This document shows, piece by piece, positions 1 through 6,699 of a stretch of DNA of 12,364 nt (the first letter of the stretch is position 1; the number at the start of each line of letters is the position of its first letter). Source of the DNA: Candidatus Iainarchaeum sp. (lineage in GTDB: Archaea; Iainarchaeota; Iainarchaeia; Iainarchaeales; GCA-2688035); the NCBI GenBank assembly GCA_017610245.1, contig JAFCCK010000015.1, forward strand, positions 1-12,364, read 5' to 3'. Both the position numbers and the translations under genes were made by a program. The notes below the pieces were generated by a model, which saw only the letters and a program-made list of their open reading frames with translations, had not been told where the DNA came from and did not search any database.

Positions 1-362
1 AGAAGCTGCAGGCAATGGAGATAGTGGAAAGGGCATTTGAAATAGTGGAAACGCGGACAAAGGAAAACCCATTGCAGGTGCTTGTGAAGGCAATTGAAAA
101 TAGCGCGCCCAGAGAAGACATTACAAGGGTAAAAAAAGGTGGCATTATCTACAGCCAGGCTGTGGATGTCGCGCCATTGAAGAGAGTGGACGAATCCTTG
201 AAGAACATTGCCATTGCGGCTTTTGCATCATCCTTCAACAAGAAGAAGGATGCAGCCGCTGCTTTAGCGGATGAACTGATTCTTGCCTCAAAAGAGGACA
301 GCAAGAGCTTCAGTGTGAAGAGGCGTGATGAAGTTGAGAGAATAGCGAAGGCCTCAAGGTAA
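1..362 (+). CDS. rps7: Small ribosomal subunit protein uS7, C-terminal part (5' end outside window)
   Basis: This is the last 119 codons of ribosomal protein S7, which binds the 3' major domain of 16S rRNA and helps shape the head of the small subunit near the E site. The reading frame is open from base 3 and ends in TAA at 360-362. The segments AFEIVETRTKENPLQVLVKAIENSAPRE and GGIIYSQAVDVAPLKRVDE, followed by the basic C-terminal helix, match the conserved archaeal S7 core. Archaeal S7 is usually near 190-215 residues, so roughly the N-terminal third to two fifths lies upstream of the window. An ATG at 15 is internal, because the family's core continues through it and the frame is open to the window edge. 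The next gene, aEF-2, starts 9 bases after the stop, as expected in the archaeal str operon. Confidence 0.95.
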   Translation, partial: KLQAMEIVERAFEIVETRTKENPLQVLVKAIENSAPREDITRVKKGGIIYSQAVDVAPLKRVDESLKNIAIAAFASSFNKKKDAAAALADELILASKEDSKSFSVKRRDEVERIAKASR

Positions 363-371
363 GGTGTTGCA

Positions 372-2564
372 ATGGGCAGAAGAGAGGAAATGGTTAAGCT
401 TGCTGGGCAGTTGATGAATAATAGAGAGAATATTAGGAATATTGGGATTGTTGCCCACATAGACCACGGCAAGACTACACTTACAGACAATCTTATTGCT
501 GCAGTTGGGCTTATGAGCAGCGAGCTTGCTGGAAAACAGCTTTTCATGGATTATTACGAGCTGGAGCAGGAGCGCGGGATTACAATAAATGCGGCAAATA
601 TATCGCTAGTGCATGAGTATGAGGGAAAACAGCACCTGATTAATATTATAGATACCCCAGGGCATATTGATTTCGGTGGGGACGTAATAAGGGCAATGAG
701 GGCTGTTGATGGTGTTGTAGTAGTTGTGGACGCTGTGGAAGGGACAATGCCCCAAACAGAAACAGTGATAAGGCAGGCCCTGAAGGAGAATGTAAAACCT
801 GTATTGTTCATAAATAAGGTAGATAGGCTGATTAATGAGCTGCAGCTGGACGAGAAGCAGATGCAAGAAAGGTTTGTAAAAACAATTGCAAAGGTTAATA
901 TCCTCATAAAGAAAAATGCCCCCAAGGAGTTCAAGGAAAAGTGGAGTGTGAAGGTTGATAACGGCAGTGTGGCATTCGGCTCAGCATACTACAATTGGGC
1001 TGTGAGCGTTCCCCAAATGGAGAAAACAAACATTGGTTTTGGCGATGTTTACAGGCATTTGAAGGAGGACAAGCAGAAGGAACTGGCTGAAAAGAGCCCA
1101 TTGTATCAAGTGGTTCTTGAGATGGTTATAAAGCACTTGCCCAATCCACTTGAGGCGCAAAAATACAGGATTCCAAGCATTTGGAAGGGCGATGCAGGGA
1201 GCGAGGTAGGAAATGCGATGCTAAAGTGTGATGAAAATGGACCTTTTGCAATGATGGTTACTGATGTGAGTGTGGACCCGCACGCTGGCGATATTGCAAC
1301 AGGCAGGGTTTACGCTGGGACAATGAAGTCTGGAATGAAGGTAAAGCTCGTAACTGGAAAGAAGGAGATTGGAATACAGCAGGTGGGGGTATTCATGGGC
1401 CCTGAAAGGGTAACAGTGGATGCAGTTCCTGCAGGAAATATTGCCTGTATTGTTGGATTGAAAGAGGTTTTTGCAGGGGAAACAATTAGCAGTGGGGAAA
1501 TGCAGCCTTTTGAAAGTTTCAAGAGCACTGCTGAGCCTGTAATGACAGTTAGCGTGGAGCCCAAACAGACAAAGGATTTGCCAAAGCTTATTGAGGTTAT
1601 AAGGCAGATTACAAAGGAGGATCCCAACATAGTTGCCACTCTCAACCAAGAAACTGGCGAACACTTGATTTCCGGCATGGGGGAGCTGCATTTAGAGGTA
1701 ACCCAGTACAGGATTGAGAAGGATCATGGAATACCGATTGATGTAAGCACGCCAATCGTTGTTTACAGGGAAACCATTACAAAGGAATCCCCTACCTTGG
1801 AGGGAAAAAGCCCTAACAAGCACAACAAGTTTAAGGTGAGTGTGGAGCCCATGCCGAAAGAGGTATTTGAAAAGCTCGCTGAGAAGAAGATAGAGGGAAA
1901 AGTGAAGCTTAAGGACCCTGCAACGATAGCCACTTTCGATGAATGTGGTTTTGGCAGGGATACTGCGAGGAAAATATGGGCTGTCCACAACAACAATGTT
2001 TTAGTGGATGCTACTAGGGGGATTGTTGCATTGCATGAGATAAGGGAGCTCGTGATACAGGGTTTCCAGGATGCCATGAGCGAAGGGCCTCTTGCAAAGG
2101 AAAAGTGTTTAGGCGTTATTGTGTATCTGGAGGATGCGAAGCTTCATGAAGATGCTATACACAGGGGCCCAGCACAGGTATTGCCACTAACAACAAGGAC
2201 AATTTATGCTTGCATGCTTTCTGCTGAGCCGCTTTTGCTCGAACCAAAGCAGATTCTAACAATTAATGTACCGCAGGATTTTATGGGGGCTGTGACAAAG
2301 GAATTGAGCACTAGAAGGACGCAAATAACGGAAATGAACCAGGAGGGTGATACAAGCATTATTATTGCAAAAGCCCCTGTGAAAGAGCTAATTGGGTTTT
2401 CGGCTGATATGAGGCGCGCAACCCAGGGAAGAGCCATTTGGACTGCAGAATACTTGGGATACGAGCCCTTGCCCCGGGAACTGCAGAAGCAGGTTATTGC
2501 TGAAGTGAGGAAAAGAAAGGGTCTAGACCCCGAACCAAAGAGCGCTGAATACTTCCTGGAATAG
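372..2564 (+). CDS. fusA: Translation elongation factor aEF-2
   Basis: This is the archaeal EF-2, the GTPase that drives translocation on the ribosome. Its 730 residues match the usual family length. GTPase motifs are visible: AHIDHGKTT at 28-36 (G1), RGITI at 68-72 (G2), DTPGH at 94-98 (G3) and NKVD at 148-151 (G4). The domain IV tip has LHEDAIHRGPAQ, and His597 in DAIH aligns with the histidine converted to diphthamide in archaea and eukaryotes, so the diphthamide pathway is probably present elsewhere in the genome. The start ATG at 372 follows AAGGTG (361-366), which overlaps the rps7 stop and forms a Shine-Dalgarno site 5 bases before the ATG. An ATG at 390 is a weaker alternative. The gene is probably co-transcribed with rps7. 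No truncation or missing motif was seen. Confidence 0.98.
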   Translation: MGRREEMVKLAGQLMNNRENIRNIGIVAHIDHGKTTLTDNLIAAVGLMSSELAGKQLFMDYYELEQERGITINAANISLVHEYEGKQHLINIIDTPGHIDFGGDVIRAMRAVDGVVVVVDAVEGTMPQTETVIRQALKENVKPVLFINKVDRLINELQLDEKQMQERFVKTIAKVNILIKKNAPKEFKEKWSVKVDNGSVAFGSAYYNWAVSVPQMEKTNIGFGDVYRHLKEDKQKELAEKSPLYQVVLEMVIKHLPNPLEAQKYRIPSIWKGDAGSEVGNAMLKCDENGPFAMMVTDVSVDPHAGDIATGRVYAGTMKSGMKVKLVTGKKEIGIQQVGVFMGPERVTVDAVPAGNIACIVGLKEVFAGETISSGEMQPFESFKSTAEPVMTVSVEPKQTKDLPKLIEVIRQITKEDPNIVATLNQETGEHLISGMGELHLEVTQYRIEKDHGIPIDVSTPIVVYRETITKESPTLEGKSPNKHNKFKVSVEPMPKEVFEKLAEKKIEGKVKLKDPATIATFDECGFGRDTARKIWAVHNNNVLVDATRGIVALHEIRELVIQGFQDAMSEGPLAKEKCLGVIVYLEDAKLHEDAIHRGPAQVLPLTTRTIYACMLSAEPLLLEPKQILTINVPQDFMGAVTKELSTRRTQITEMNQEGDTSIIIAKAPVKELIGFSADMRRATQGRAIWTAEYLGYEPLPRELQKQVIAEVRKRKGLDPEPKSAEYFLE

Positions 2565-2589
2565 TGAAAAAAAGGGGCAAAAGCATTAA

Positions 2590-2620
2590 TTTTTAAAGGT
2601 TTTGAGAGCAAAATAAATTA
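2590..2620 (+). promoter_or_regulatory. Candidate TATA boxes upstream of tuf
   Basis: The 122-base gap between fusA and tuf contains two A+T blocks that could serve as an archaeal TATA box: TTTTTAAAGG (2590-2599) and AAATAAATTA (2611-2620). Either would start transcription about 45-70 bases before tuf and leave a leader that holds the Shine-Dalgarno site. tuf could therefore be transcribed on its own as well as from fusA read-through. Which block is used cannot be told from sequence alone. Confidence 0.35.
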
Positions 2621-2672
2621 ATCGTGGGTTTCCAATTTTTCCATTAAAAGAATTGGTGGCGAATTAGTAATC

Positions 2673-2678
2673 GGAGGT
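2673..2678 (+). promoter_or_regulatory. Strong Shine-Dalgarno site of tuf
   Basis: GGAGGT is a near-perfect complement of the archaeal 16S 3' end. It lies 8 bases before ATG 2687 and 5 bases before an in-frame GTG at 2684. The spacing, and the family N-terminus MA-EKPHLN, favour ATG 2687 as the start. It is the strongest such site in the window, in keeping with the very high expression of EF-1A. Confidence 0.75.
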
Positions 2679-2686
2679 AATTTGTG

Positions 2687-3958
2687 ATGGCTGAAAAACC
2701 ACACCTGAACCTTGTGTTCATTGGTCATGTCGACCACGGGAAAAGCACACTTGTAGGAAGGCTTCTGTATGACAGTGGGGCTTTGTCAGAGCAAGAGTAC
2801 AGAAAGCTTGAATCAGAGGCAAAAGAGAAGGGAAAAGCAACCTTCGCATTCGCCTATGCAATGGACAAGCTCAAGGAGGAAAGGGAAAGGGGCCTCACTA
2901 TTGACGTTGCCTACAAGAAATTTGAGGGCAAAAAGAACTATTTCACGATAATTGACGCTCCAGGCCATAAGGACTTTGTAAAAAATATGATTACTGGGAC
3001 ATCACAGGCTGACGCTGCTGTTTTGGTTGTTGCAGCAAAGGAAAGTGTACAGCCCCAAACAAAAGAGCATGCTTTTTTGGCCCAAGTTATGGGAATAAAG
3101 CAGCTTATTGTTGCCATAAACAAGATGGATGAAATCAATTACGATGAAGGGAAGTACAAGGAAGTGCAGGGAGCAGTAAAAAAGCTCTTGACGAGCGTTG
3201 GCTTCAAGGAGGAAAGCGTAAAGTTTATTCCTGTTTCGGCCTGGGTAGGAGACAACGTTGTTAAGAAAAGCGATAAACTGTCATGGTACAAGGGAGATAC
3301 CCTTATAGATACTTTGGATGAGTTCAAGGCAGCAAAGCTGCCCACCGACAAGCCGTTGAGGCTGCCGATACAGGATGTTTACAACATCAAAGGTGTTGGA
3401 ACTGTCCCTGTCGGAAGGGTTGAAACTGGAGTATTGAAACCAAATGACAAAATTATAATCAACCCCCCAGGGGTTAGCGGCGAAGTGAAAACAATTGAAA
3501 TGCACCATGAGCAATTGCCGGAGGCAAAGCCCGGAGACAACATTGGATTTAACGTAAGGGGCATCGGAAAAGGTGATGTTGCTAGGGGAGATGTTGTAGG
3601 GCACGAAAAAGACCCTCCAACAGTGGCAAAAGAGTTTACCGCGCAGATTGTGGTGTTGTCACACCCAACCGCAATTCCTGTTGGATACACACCAGTATTC
3701 CACTTGCATACAGCACAATTGAGCTGCTCTGTAACAGAAATACAGAAGAAGCTCGATCCCAAGACAGGGCAGGTTAAGGAAGAGAAGCCCAAGTTCCTTA
3801 AGACTGGAGATGCGGCAGTAATAAAAGTCGTTCCAACCAAGCCAGTTGTGGTTGAGGAATACAAGAAATTCCCGCAGCTCGGCAGGTTTGCAATCAGGGA
3901 CATGGGACAAACTGTTGCAGCTGGGATCGTACTTAGCGTAACACCCAGAGAAAAGTAA
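2687..3958 (+). CDS. tuf: Translation elongation factor aEF-1A (EF-Tu)
   Basis: This is the GTPase that delivers aminoacyl-tRNA to the ribosomal A site. It has 423 residues counted from ATG 2687; a GTG at 2684 would add one residue. The N-terminus [17 protein letters not shown] is typical of archaeal EF-1A. Motifs are GHVDHGKS at 13-20 (G1), RGLTID at 68-73 (G2), DAPGH at 90-94 (G3) and NKMD at 145-148 (G4). Domain II begins near residue 233 ([13 protein letters not shown]), and the C-terminal domain III ends with a run close to [15 protein letters not shown], a family signature that contacts tRNA. Its position between aEF-2 and uS10 is the standard archaeal order. In many archaea this protein, or a close paralogue, also carries release or rescue factors (aRF1, aPelota). 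Nothing unusual was seen. Confidence 0.98.
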   Translation: MAEKPHLNLVFIGHVDHGKSTLVGRLLYDSGALSEQEYRKLESEAKEKGKATFAFAYAMDKLKEERERGLTIDVAYKKFEGKKNYFTIIDAPGHKDFVKNMITGTSQADAAVLVVAAKESVQPQTKEHAFLAQVMGIKQLIVAINKMDEINYDEGKYKEVQGAVKKLLTSVGFKEESVKFIPVSAWVGDNVVKKSDKLSWYKGDTLIDTLDEFKAAKLPTDKPLRLPIQDVYNIKGVGTVPVGRVETGVLKPNDKIIINPPGVSGEVKTIEMHHEQLPEAKPGDNIGFNVRGIGKGDVARGDVVGHEKDPPTVAKEFTAQIVVLSHPTAIPVGYTPVFHLHTAQLSCSVTEIQKKLDPKTGQVKEEKPKFLKTGDAAVIKVVPTKPVVVEEYKKFPQLGRFAIRDMGQTVAAGIVLSVTPREK

Positions 3959-3968
3959 TTAAAGCAGG

Positions 3969-4022
3969 GGAAAGCAGTGCTTTTATTGCTTTCCAAAATT
4001 TCCCTTTTTTCATTTATTTTTT
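3969..4022 (+). terminator. Hairpin plus T-runs after tuf
   Basis: GGAAAGCA (3969-3976) and TGCTTTCC (3987-3994) form a perfect 8-bp stem with a 10-base loop. It is followed by T-rich DNA with runs of six T at 4005-4010 and 4016-4021. Archaeal RNA polymerase stops at oligo-T tracts, and the stem may help or protect the 3' end. The position just after the tuf stop suggests that much of the transcript ends here, so rps10 may rely on partial read-through or its own promoter in the T/A-rich stretch. Confidence 0.6.
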
Positions 4023-4039
4023 AGCAGAGGTTTTGGGAA

Positions 4040-4348
4040 ATGCAAAAAGCCAGGATAAAGCTGACTTCGCCCAACTATGGGCAGCTTACAGAAATCTGCG
4101 CAAAGATTCTGGATGTTGCTGAAAGGACTGGAGTGAAGCATTCTGGCGCAATCCCATTGCCCACAAAAAAGCTAGTTGTTCCCACGCGAAAGGCGCCAGC
4201 CGGAGGCGGGACAGAAACATATGAGAGATGGCAGATGCGCATCCACAAAAGGCTGATTGATATTGAGGCGGATGAGAGAACACTGCGAAGAATTATGAGG
4301 GTTGAAATCCCGGAAACAGTTCATGTGGAAATCGAGCTGAAGGGATGA
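4040..4348 (+). CDS. rps10: Small ribosomal subunit protein uS10
   Basis: This is ribosomal protein S10, which lies in the head of the small subunit. Its 102 residues match the archaeal/eukaryotic S20e/S10p form. Recognisable parts are MQKARIKLTSPN at the N-terminus, the GAIPLPTKKLVVPTRKAP loop with a GG(G)TETYERW turn, and the C-terminal strand VEIPETVHVEIELKG. The start ATG at 4040 has GAGGT (4027-4031) 8 bases upstream. It closes the archaeal str-type cluster (rps7, fusA, tuf, rps10). The next gene's TATA box begins four bases after the TGA stop. Confidence 0.96.
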   Translation: MQKARIKLTSPNYGQLTEICAKILDVAERTGVKHSGAIPLPTKKLVVPTRKAPAGGGTETYERWQMRIHKRLIDIEADERTLRRIMRVEIPETVHVEIELKG

Positions 4349-4351
4349 AAC

Positions 4352-4359
4352 TTTAAATA
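4352..4359 (+). promoter_or_regulatory. TATA box of the rpiB-Nudix gene (leaderless)
   Basis: TTTAAATA is a good archaeal TATA box, preceded by the purine-rich GATGAAAC that could act as BRE. Its centre is about 33 bases before ATG 4389, so transcription should begin only a few bases before the start codon. No Shine-Dalgarno sequence is visible between them, which fits leaderless translation. Confidence 0.6.
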
Positions 4360-4388
4360 GGTTTTATTGCTAATTCTATCTGTTCAAA

Positions 4389-5267
4389 ATGCAGATTTTT
4401 CTGGGAAGCGACCATGGCGGCTTTGCCCTTAAGGGGTTCCTAAAGGAAAAGCTCGGCAAGGGGCACGAGGTAAAGGATGTTGGCTGCGAGAGCGAGGAGA
4501 GCTGCGACTATCCTGATTTTGCTGAAAAAGTGGCAAGGGCTGTTGCCAATGCCAAGGGAAGCATCGGGATTCTCTGCTGCGGCACTGGCATTGGAATGTG
4601 TATGACCGCGAACAAAATTAAGGGAATTAGGGCTGCTGTTCTCTGGGATGAATTTTCCGCGAAGATGGCTCGCGAGCATAACAATGCAAATGTAATCTGC
4701 CTTGGTGGCAGGGTGCTTGGGAAAGAGGAGGCATTGAAGCTTGTAGAAGTATTTCTGGAAAGTGAGTTCCAGGGGTCCAATGAAAGTGGAGAGAGGCACA
4801 GGAGAAGGGTTGAGAAGATTGGTGCATTGGATGAAAAGCAGGGGTTTCCAGAGCCTACTGTTGGCGCACTTATCTTCAACAAAAAGAATGAGGTTTTCCT
4901 AATGCGCAGCCCTAAATGGGATGGTCTCTACATTATTCCAGGGGGGCATGTGGAATTGGGGGAAACAATGCTTGATGCTCTGCGTAGGGAAGTGAAGGAA
5001 GAAACAGGAATGGAAATATATGATGAAAAGATGTTTACCTTGCACAACGCGATTTTCCCAAAGGCATTCCACAAAAAAAAGCACTTTATTATGATTGATT
5101 ATTTGGCAAAGCCCAGGAGCGAGCGCTTCAAGCTCGATAACAAAGAGGGAACAGAGGGCATTTGGATTCAGCCAAAGCTCGCGCTTAAGGAATTGAAGAT
5201 AGATGAATTCACCAAAAAAGCGCTCGAGGACTGGGTAAAGATAATGGGCCTTGCAAAGGTGTATTGA
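4389..5267 (+). CDS. rpiB: Ribose-5-phosphate isomerase B fused to a Nudix hydrolase
   Basis: One uninterrupted 292-residue frame contains two enzymes. Residues 1-145 are a full RpiB/LacAB isomerase, which interconverts ribose 5-phosphate and ribulose 5-phosphate. It shows SDHGG (7-11), the catalytic Cys64 in CGTGIG (64-69), His97 in REHNNANV, and the family's usual end RHRRRVEKI. Residues about 156-285 are a Nudix domain with a complete Nudix box at 186-208: Gly186, Glu192, Arg200-Glu201, Glu204-Glu205 and Gly207. Nudix enzymes hydrolyse nucleoside diphosphates linked to another group, such as ADP-ribose; the substrate here cannot be read from the sequence. RpiB alone is usually about 145-150 residues, so this is a genuine fusion with both active sites intact. 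RpiB is typically bacterial, while most archaea use RpiA, so lateral origin is plausible. The gene abuts archease with no spacer. Confidence 0.93.
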   Translation: MQIFLGSDHGGFALKGFLKEKLGKGHEVKDVGCESEESCDYPDFAEKVARAVANAKGSIGILCCGTGIGMCMTANKIKGIRAAVLWDEFSAKMAREHNNANVICLGGRVLGKEEALKLVEVFLESEFQGSNESGERHRRRVEKIGALDEKQGFPEPTVGALIFNKKNEVFLMRSPKWDGLYIIPGGHVELGETMLDALRREVKEETGMEIYDEKMFTLHNAIFPKAFHKKKHFIMIDYLAKPRSERFKLDNKEGTEGIWIQPKLALKELKIDEFTKKALEDWVKIMGLAKVY

Positions 5268-5690
5268 TTGGAGAAGTACCGCTTTCTGGAACACACAGCA
5301 GATGCGCTCTTCCAGGCTTTTGGGAAGGATTTCAGGGAACTGCTCGAGAATAGCGCTGAGGCGATGTGCAGTGCGATGTACAATTTGGAAAAAGTGCAAG
5401 GGAAGGAGAGGGTGGAAGTGAAAGCAAGGGGGGAAAGTAAGGAAGAACTTCTACATAATTTTCTTGAGACCGTGCTGTTTGAGGTACAAGCAATGGGGCT
5501 TATATTCAGTAAATTCAAGGTTGTGGAGCTTGATGAAGAGAGGGGCAGTCTTAAGGCAGAGCTACTCGGGGAGAAAATTGATGAGGGAAAGCACGAGCTA
5601 AAGGCGGATATCAAGGCAGTTACCTGGCACAGCTTTTTTGTGAAAAAAGAAGGGGATAAATGGGTTTCGCAGGTATTGGTTGATATATAG
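5268..5690 (+). CDS. Archease (RtcB activation factor)
   Basis: Archease helps the RNA ligase RtcB become guanylylated and turn over repeatedly, and broadens its nucleotide use. The 140-residue protein has the family N-terminus FLEHTADA, with Asp12 in the metal-binding HTAD motif. It also has the central KAVTWHSFFV strand and the C-terminal VLVDI, whose Asp139 is the other conserved acidic position. The start is TTG at 5268, directly after the TGA of the RpiB-Nudix gene. GGTG (5258-5261) lies 6 bases upstream as Shine-Dalgarno, and no nearby ATG would keep the EHTAD motif. It is therefore translated as the second gene of an rpiB-archease transcript. Its partner rtcB lies downstream, but a homing endonuclease gene on the other strand now separates them. 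Confidence 0.93.
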   Translation: MEKYRFLEHTADALFQAFGKDFRELLENSAEAMCSAMYNLEKVQGKERVEVKARGESKEELLHNFLETVLFEVQAMGLIFSKFKVVELDEERGSLKAELLGEKIDEGKHELKADIKAVTWHSFFVKKEGDKWVSQVLVDI

Positions 5691-5715
5691 GTGGGAGAAT
5701 TTTATGGATTAAGTT

Positions 5716-6606
5716 TTACGGATTAAGCAGCTCAATGAGCCTGTTAACATTCTCCCTGCCTTTTAGTTCTAGCTCAAAGAACCTTGTACCAACACCATTG
5801 AATCGTGCTTTTGAAACCCTCGATTTTATTGCGAATAGCTTCTTTAAAGCTTTAGATAATTTAAGCAAATTCTTTTTCTTACTGGAATAAATGCGGATTC
5901 TATCATGCTTGCTATTTTTAATTCTCTTTTTCAGAAAATTGAGGACAAACAACCTTAACTCCCTCTCTGGCTCGGGAAGTTTCCAATTGTAGTCTATAAA
6001 AGAATTTATTGCTTCTTCTAGCTTCTGTCTCTTTGCATGGTGATTAAAGCCAATTTTGTCTCTGAATCTGATTAAACTTTTTTTATCGCAAATACATAGT
6101 ACACTTGTCTTTCTTTCTACTCTTGGATAAATAACTGAATTTATTTTGAAGTACTTCTTCAAGCACCATTTTATTTTATTTAAGCCATTAAGATTAATCG
6201 ACTCTACAGCTGTCTTCCTGTCCTTTCCTTTGATAGAGGCAACCCATGCTTCACAATCAAAAAAAGCCTTTAGCCAAGAAGCCAACATTGAGTACGTCAT
6301 AAGAGTTTCAGGTATTGTCCAATCATGCGAATGGAAAGACCCGAACCTATTTCTCAGCCATAAAAATATTTTCTTATTTCCAATGTTGCACCTGTCTAGC
6401 TGCTTCGAAATAATCGGTCTTTTTCCAAAAACAGCCTCAAATTTTGATTGGAAATCTTTCAGCAAAACAATTTCAGTATTTCTCAGGCCTATCCGATAAT
6501 AAATATGCTTCTGCGAAGGCGGATTTCTCGAAACATAGCCATCTGCACAAAGATATCCGTGAATTGCGGCAAAATCTTCATCAATAACTATATTATTATT
6601 TTCCAT
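5716..6606 (-). CDS. Free-standing LAGLIDADG homing endonuclease
   Basis: This 296-residue protein has two LAGLIDADG motifs, as in monomeric homing endonucleases that cut long asymmetric DNA sites and spread their own gene. Motif 1 is IHGYLCADG at 15-23 with Asp22; motif 2 is LKAFFDCEA at 112-120 with Glu119. Both catalytic acidic positions are kept, although motif 2 ends in Ala rather than Gly. They are 97 residues apart, which is normal, and the Lys/Arg-rich C-terminal part fits DNA contact. The gene is clearly A+T-richer than its neighbours (17 G/C in 5881-5940 against 25 in 1081-1140), suggesting foreign origin. It is not inside an intein or a recognisable intron. It faces away from rtcB and ends 26 bases past the archease stop. 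It has no Shine-Dalgarno site and is probably leaderless. Confidence 0.85.
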   Translation of the reverse strand: MENNNIVIDEDFAAIHGYLCADGYVSRNPPSQKHIYYRIGLRNTEIVLLKDFQSKFEAVFGKRPIISKQLDRCNIGNKKIFLWLRNRFGSFHSHDWTIPETLMTYSMLASWLKAFFDCEAWVASIKGKDRKTAVESINLNGLNKIKWCLKKYFKINSVIYPRVERKTSVLCICDKKSLIRFRDKIGFNHHAKRQKLEEAINSFIDYNWKLPEPERELRLFVLNFLKKRIKNSKHDRIRIYSSKKKNLLKLSKALKKLFAIKSRVSKARFNGVGTRFFELELKGRENVNRLIELLNP

Positions 6607-6626
6607 GTAAATAAGGTAATATAGTG

Positions 6627-6637
6627 CTTATAATTTA
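6627..6637. promoter_or_regulatory. Shared divergent TATA region of rtcB and the endonuclease gene
   Basis: CTTATAATTTA reads as a TATA box on both strands (minus strand TAAATTATAAG). On the minus strand its centre is 26 bases from the endonuclease ATG at 6606, the distance for a leaderless message. On the plus strand it would start transcription near 6658 and give rtcB a leader of about 40 bases. The promoter call is by position and base content only. Confidence 0.45.
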
Positions 6638-6641
6638 CTTT

Positions 6642-6661
6642 CGGAAGAGAGTAGACTTCCG
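6642..6661. repeat. Inverted repeat next to the rtcB start site
   Basis: CGGAAG (6642-6647) and CTTCCG (6656-6661) are a perfect 6-base inverted repeat with an 8-base gap. It lies between the shared TATA box and the predicted rtcB transcription start, a usual place for an archaeal operator. Because the predicted start falls at its right end, an RNA hairpin is less likely than a protein-binding site. Confidence 0.4.
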
Positions 6662-6695
6662 GTGTTTTCCTAAAGGAGAAGATTTCCGGTGTTTT
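6657..6695 (+). repeat. Direct repeat TTCCGGTGTTTT in the rtcB leader
   Basis: The 12-base sequence TTCCGGTGTTTT occurs at 6657-6668 and again at 6684-6695, 27 bases apart. The second copy contains GGTG (6688-6691), which sits 8 bases before ATG 6700 and probably serves as the ribosome binding site. The first copy overlaps the right arm of the inverted repeat. An AGGAG at 6674-6678 lies between them but is 21 bases from the ATG, too far for normal use. Confidence 0.55.
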
Positions 6696-6699
6696 GGTG

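Noticed and set aside
2684..2686. GTG start for EF-1A one codon upstream of ATG.
   Set aside because: ATG 2687 has better spacing (8 bases) from GGAGGT and gives the family's usual N-terminus.
3379..3996. A 205-codon open frame on the minus strand opposite tuf.
   Set aside because: It is antisense to a certain EF-1A gene, has no recognisable domain or ribosome binding site, and similar antisense frames occur opposite fusA, rtcB and rpiB because of codon bias.
4820..4870. A lost stop or frameshift merging separate rpiB and Nudix genes.
   Set aside because: The frame is continuous with a short plausible linker, no Shine-Dalgarno site or start codon precedes the Nudix part in a good position, and both domains are intact. 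A sequencing error cannot be fully excluded.
5716..6606. The endonuclease as an intein or intron-borne gene of rtcB.
   Set aside because: It is on the opposite strand, has no splicing motifs, and rtcB is complete and uninterrupted downstream.
6694..6699. TTG or GTG as the rtcB start.
   Set aside because: ATG 6700 has a GGTG site 8 bases upstream and gives active-site numbering one or two residues from the Pyrococcus enzyme; the upstream codons overlap the direct repeat.
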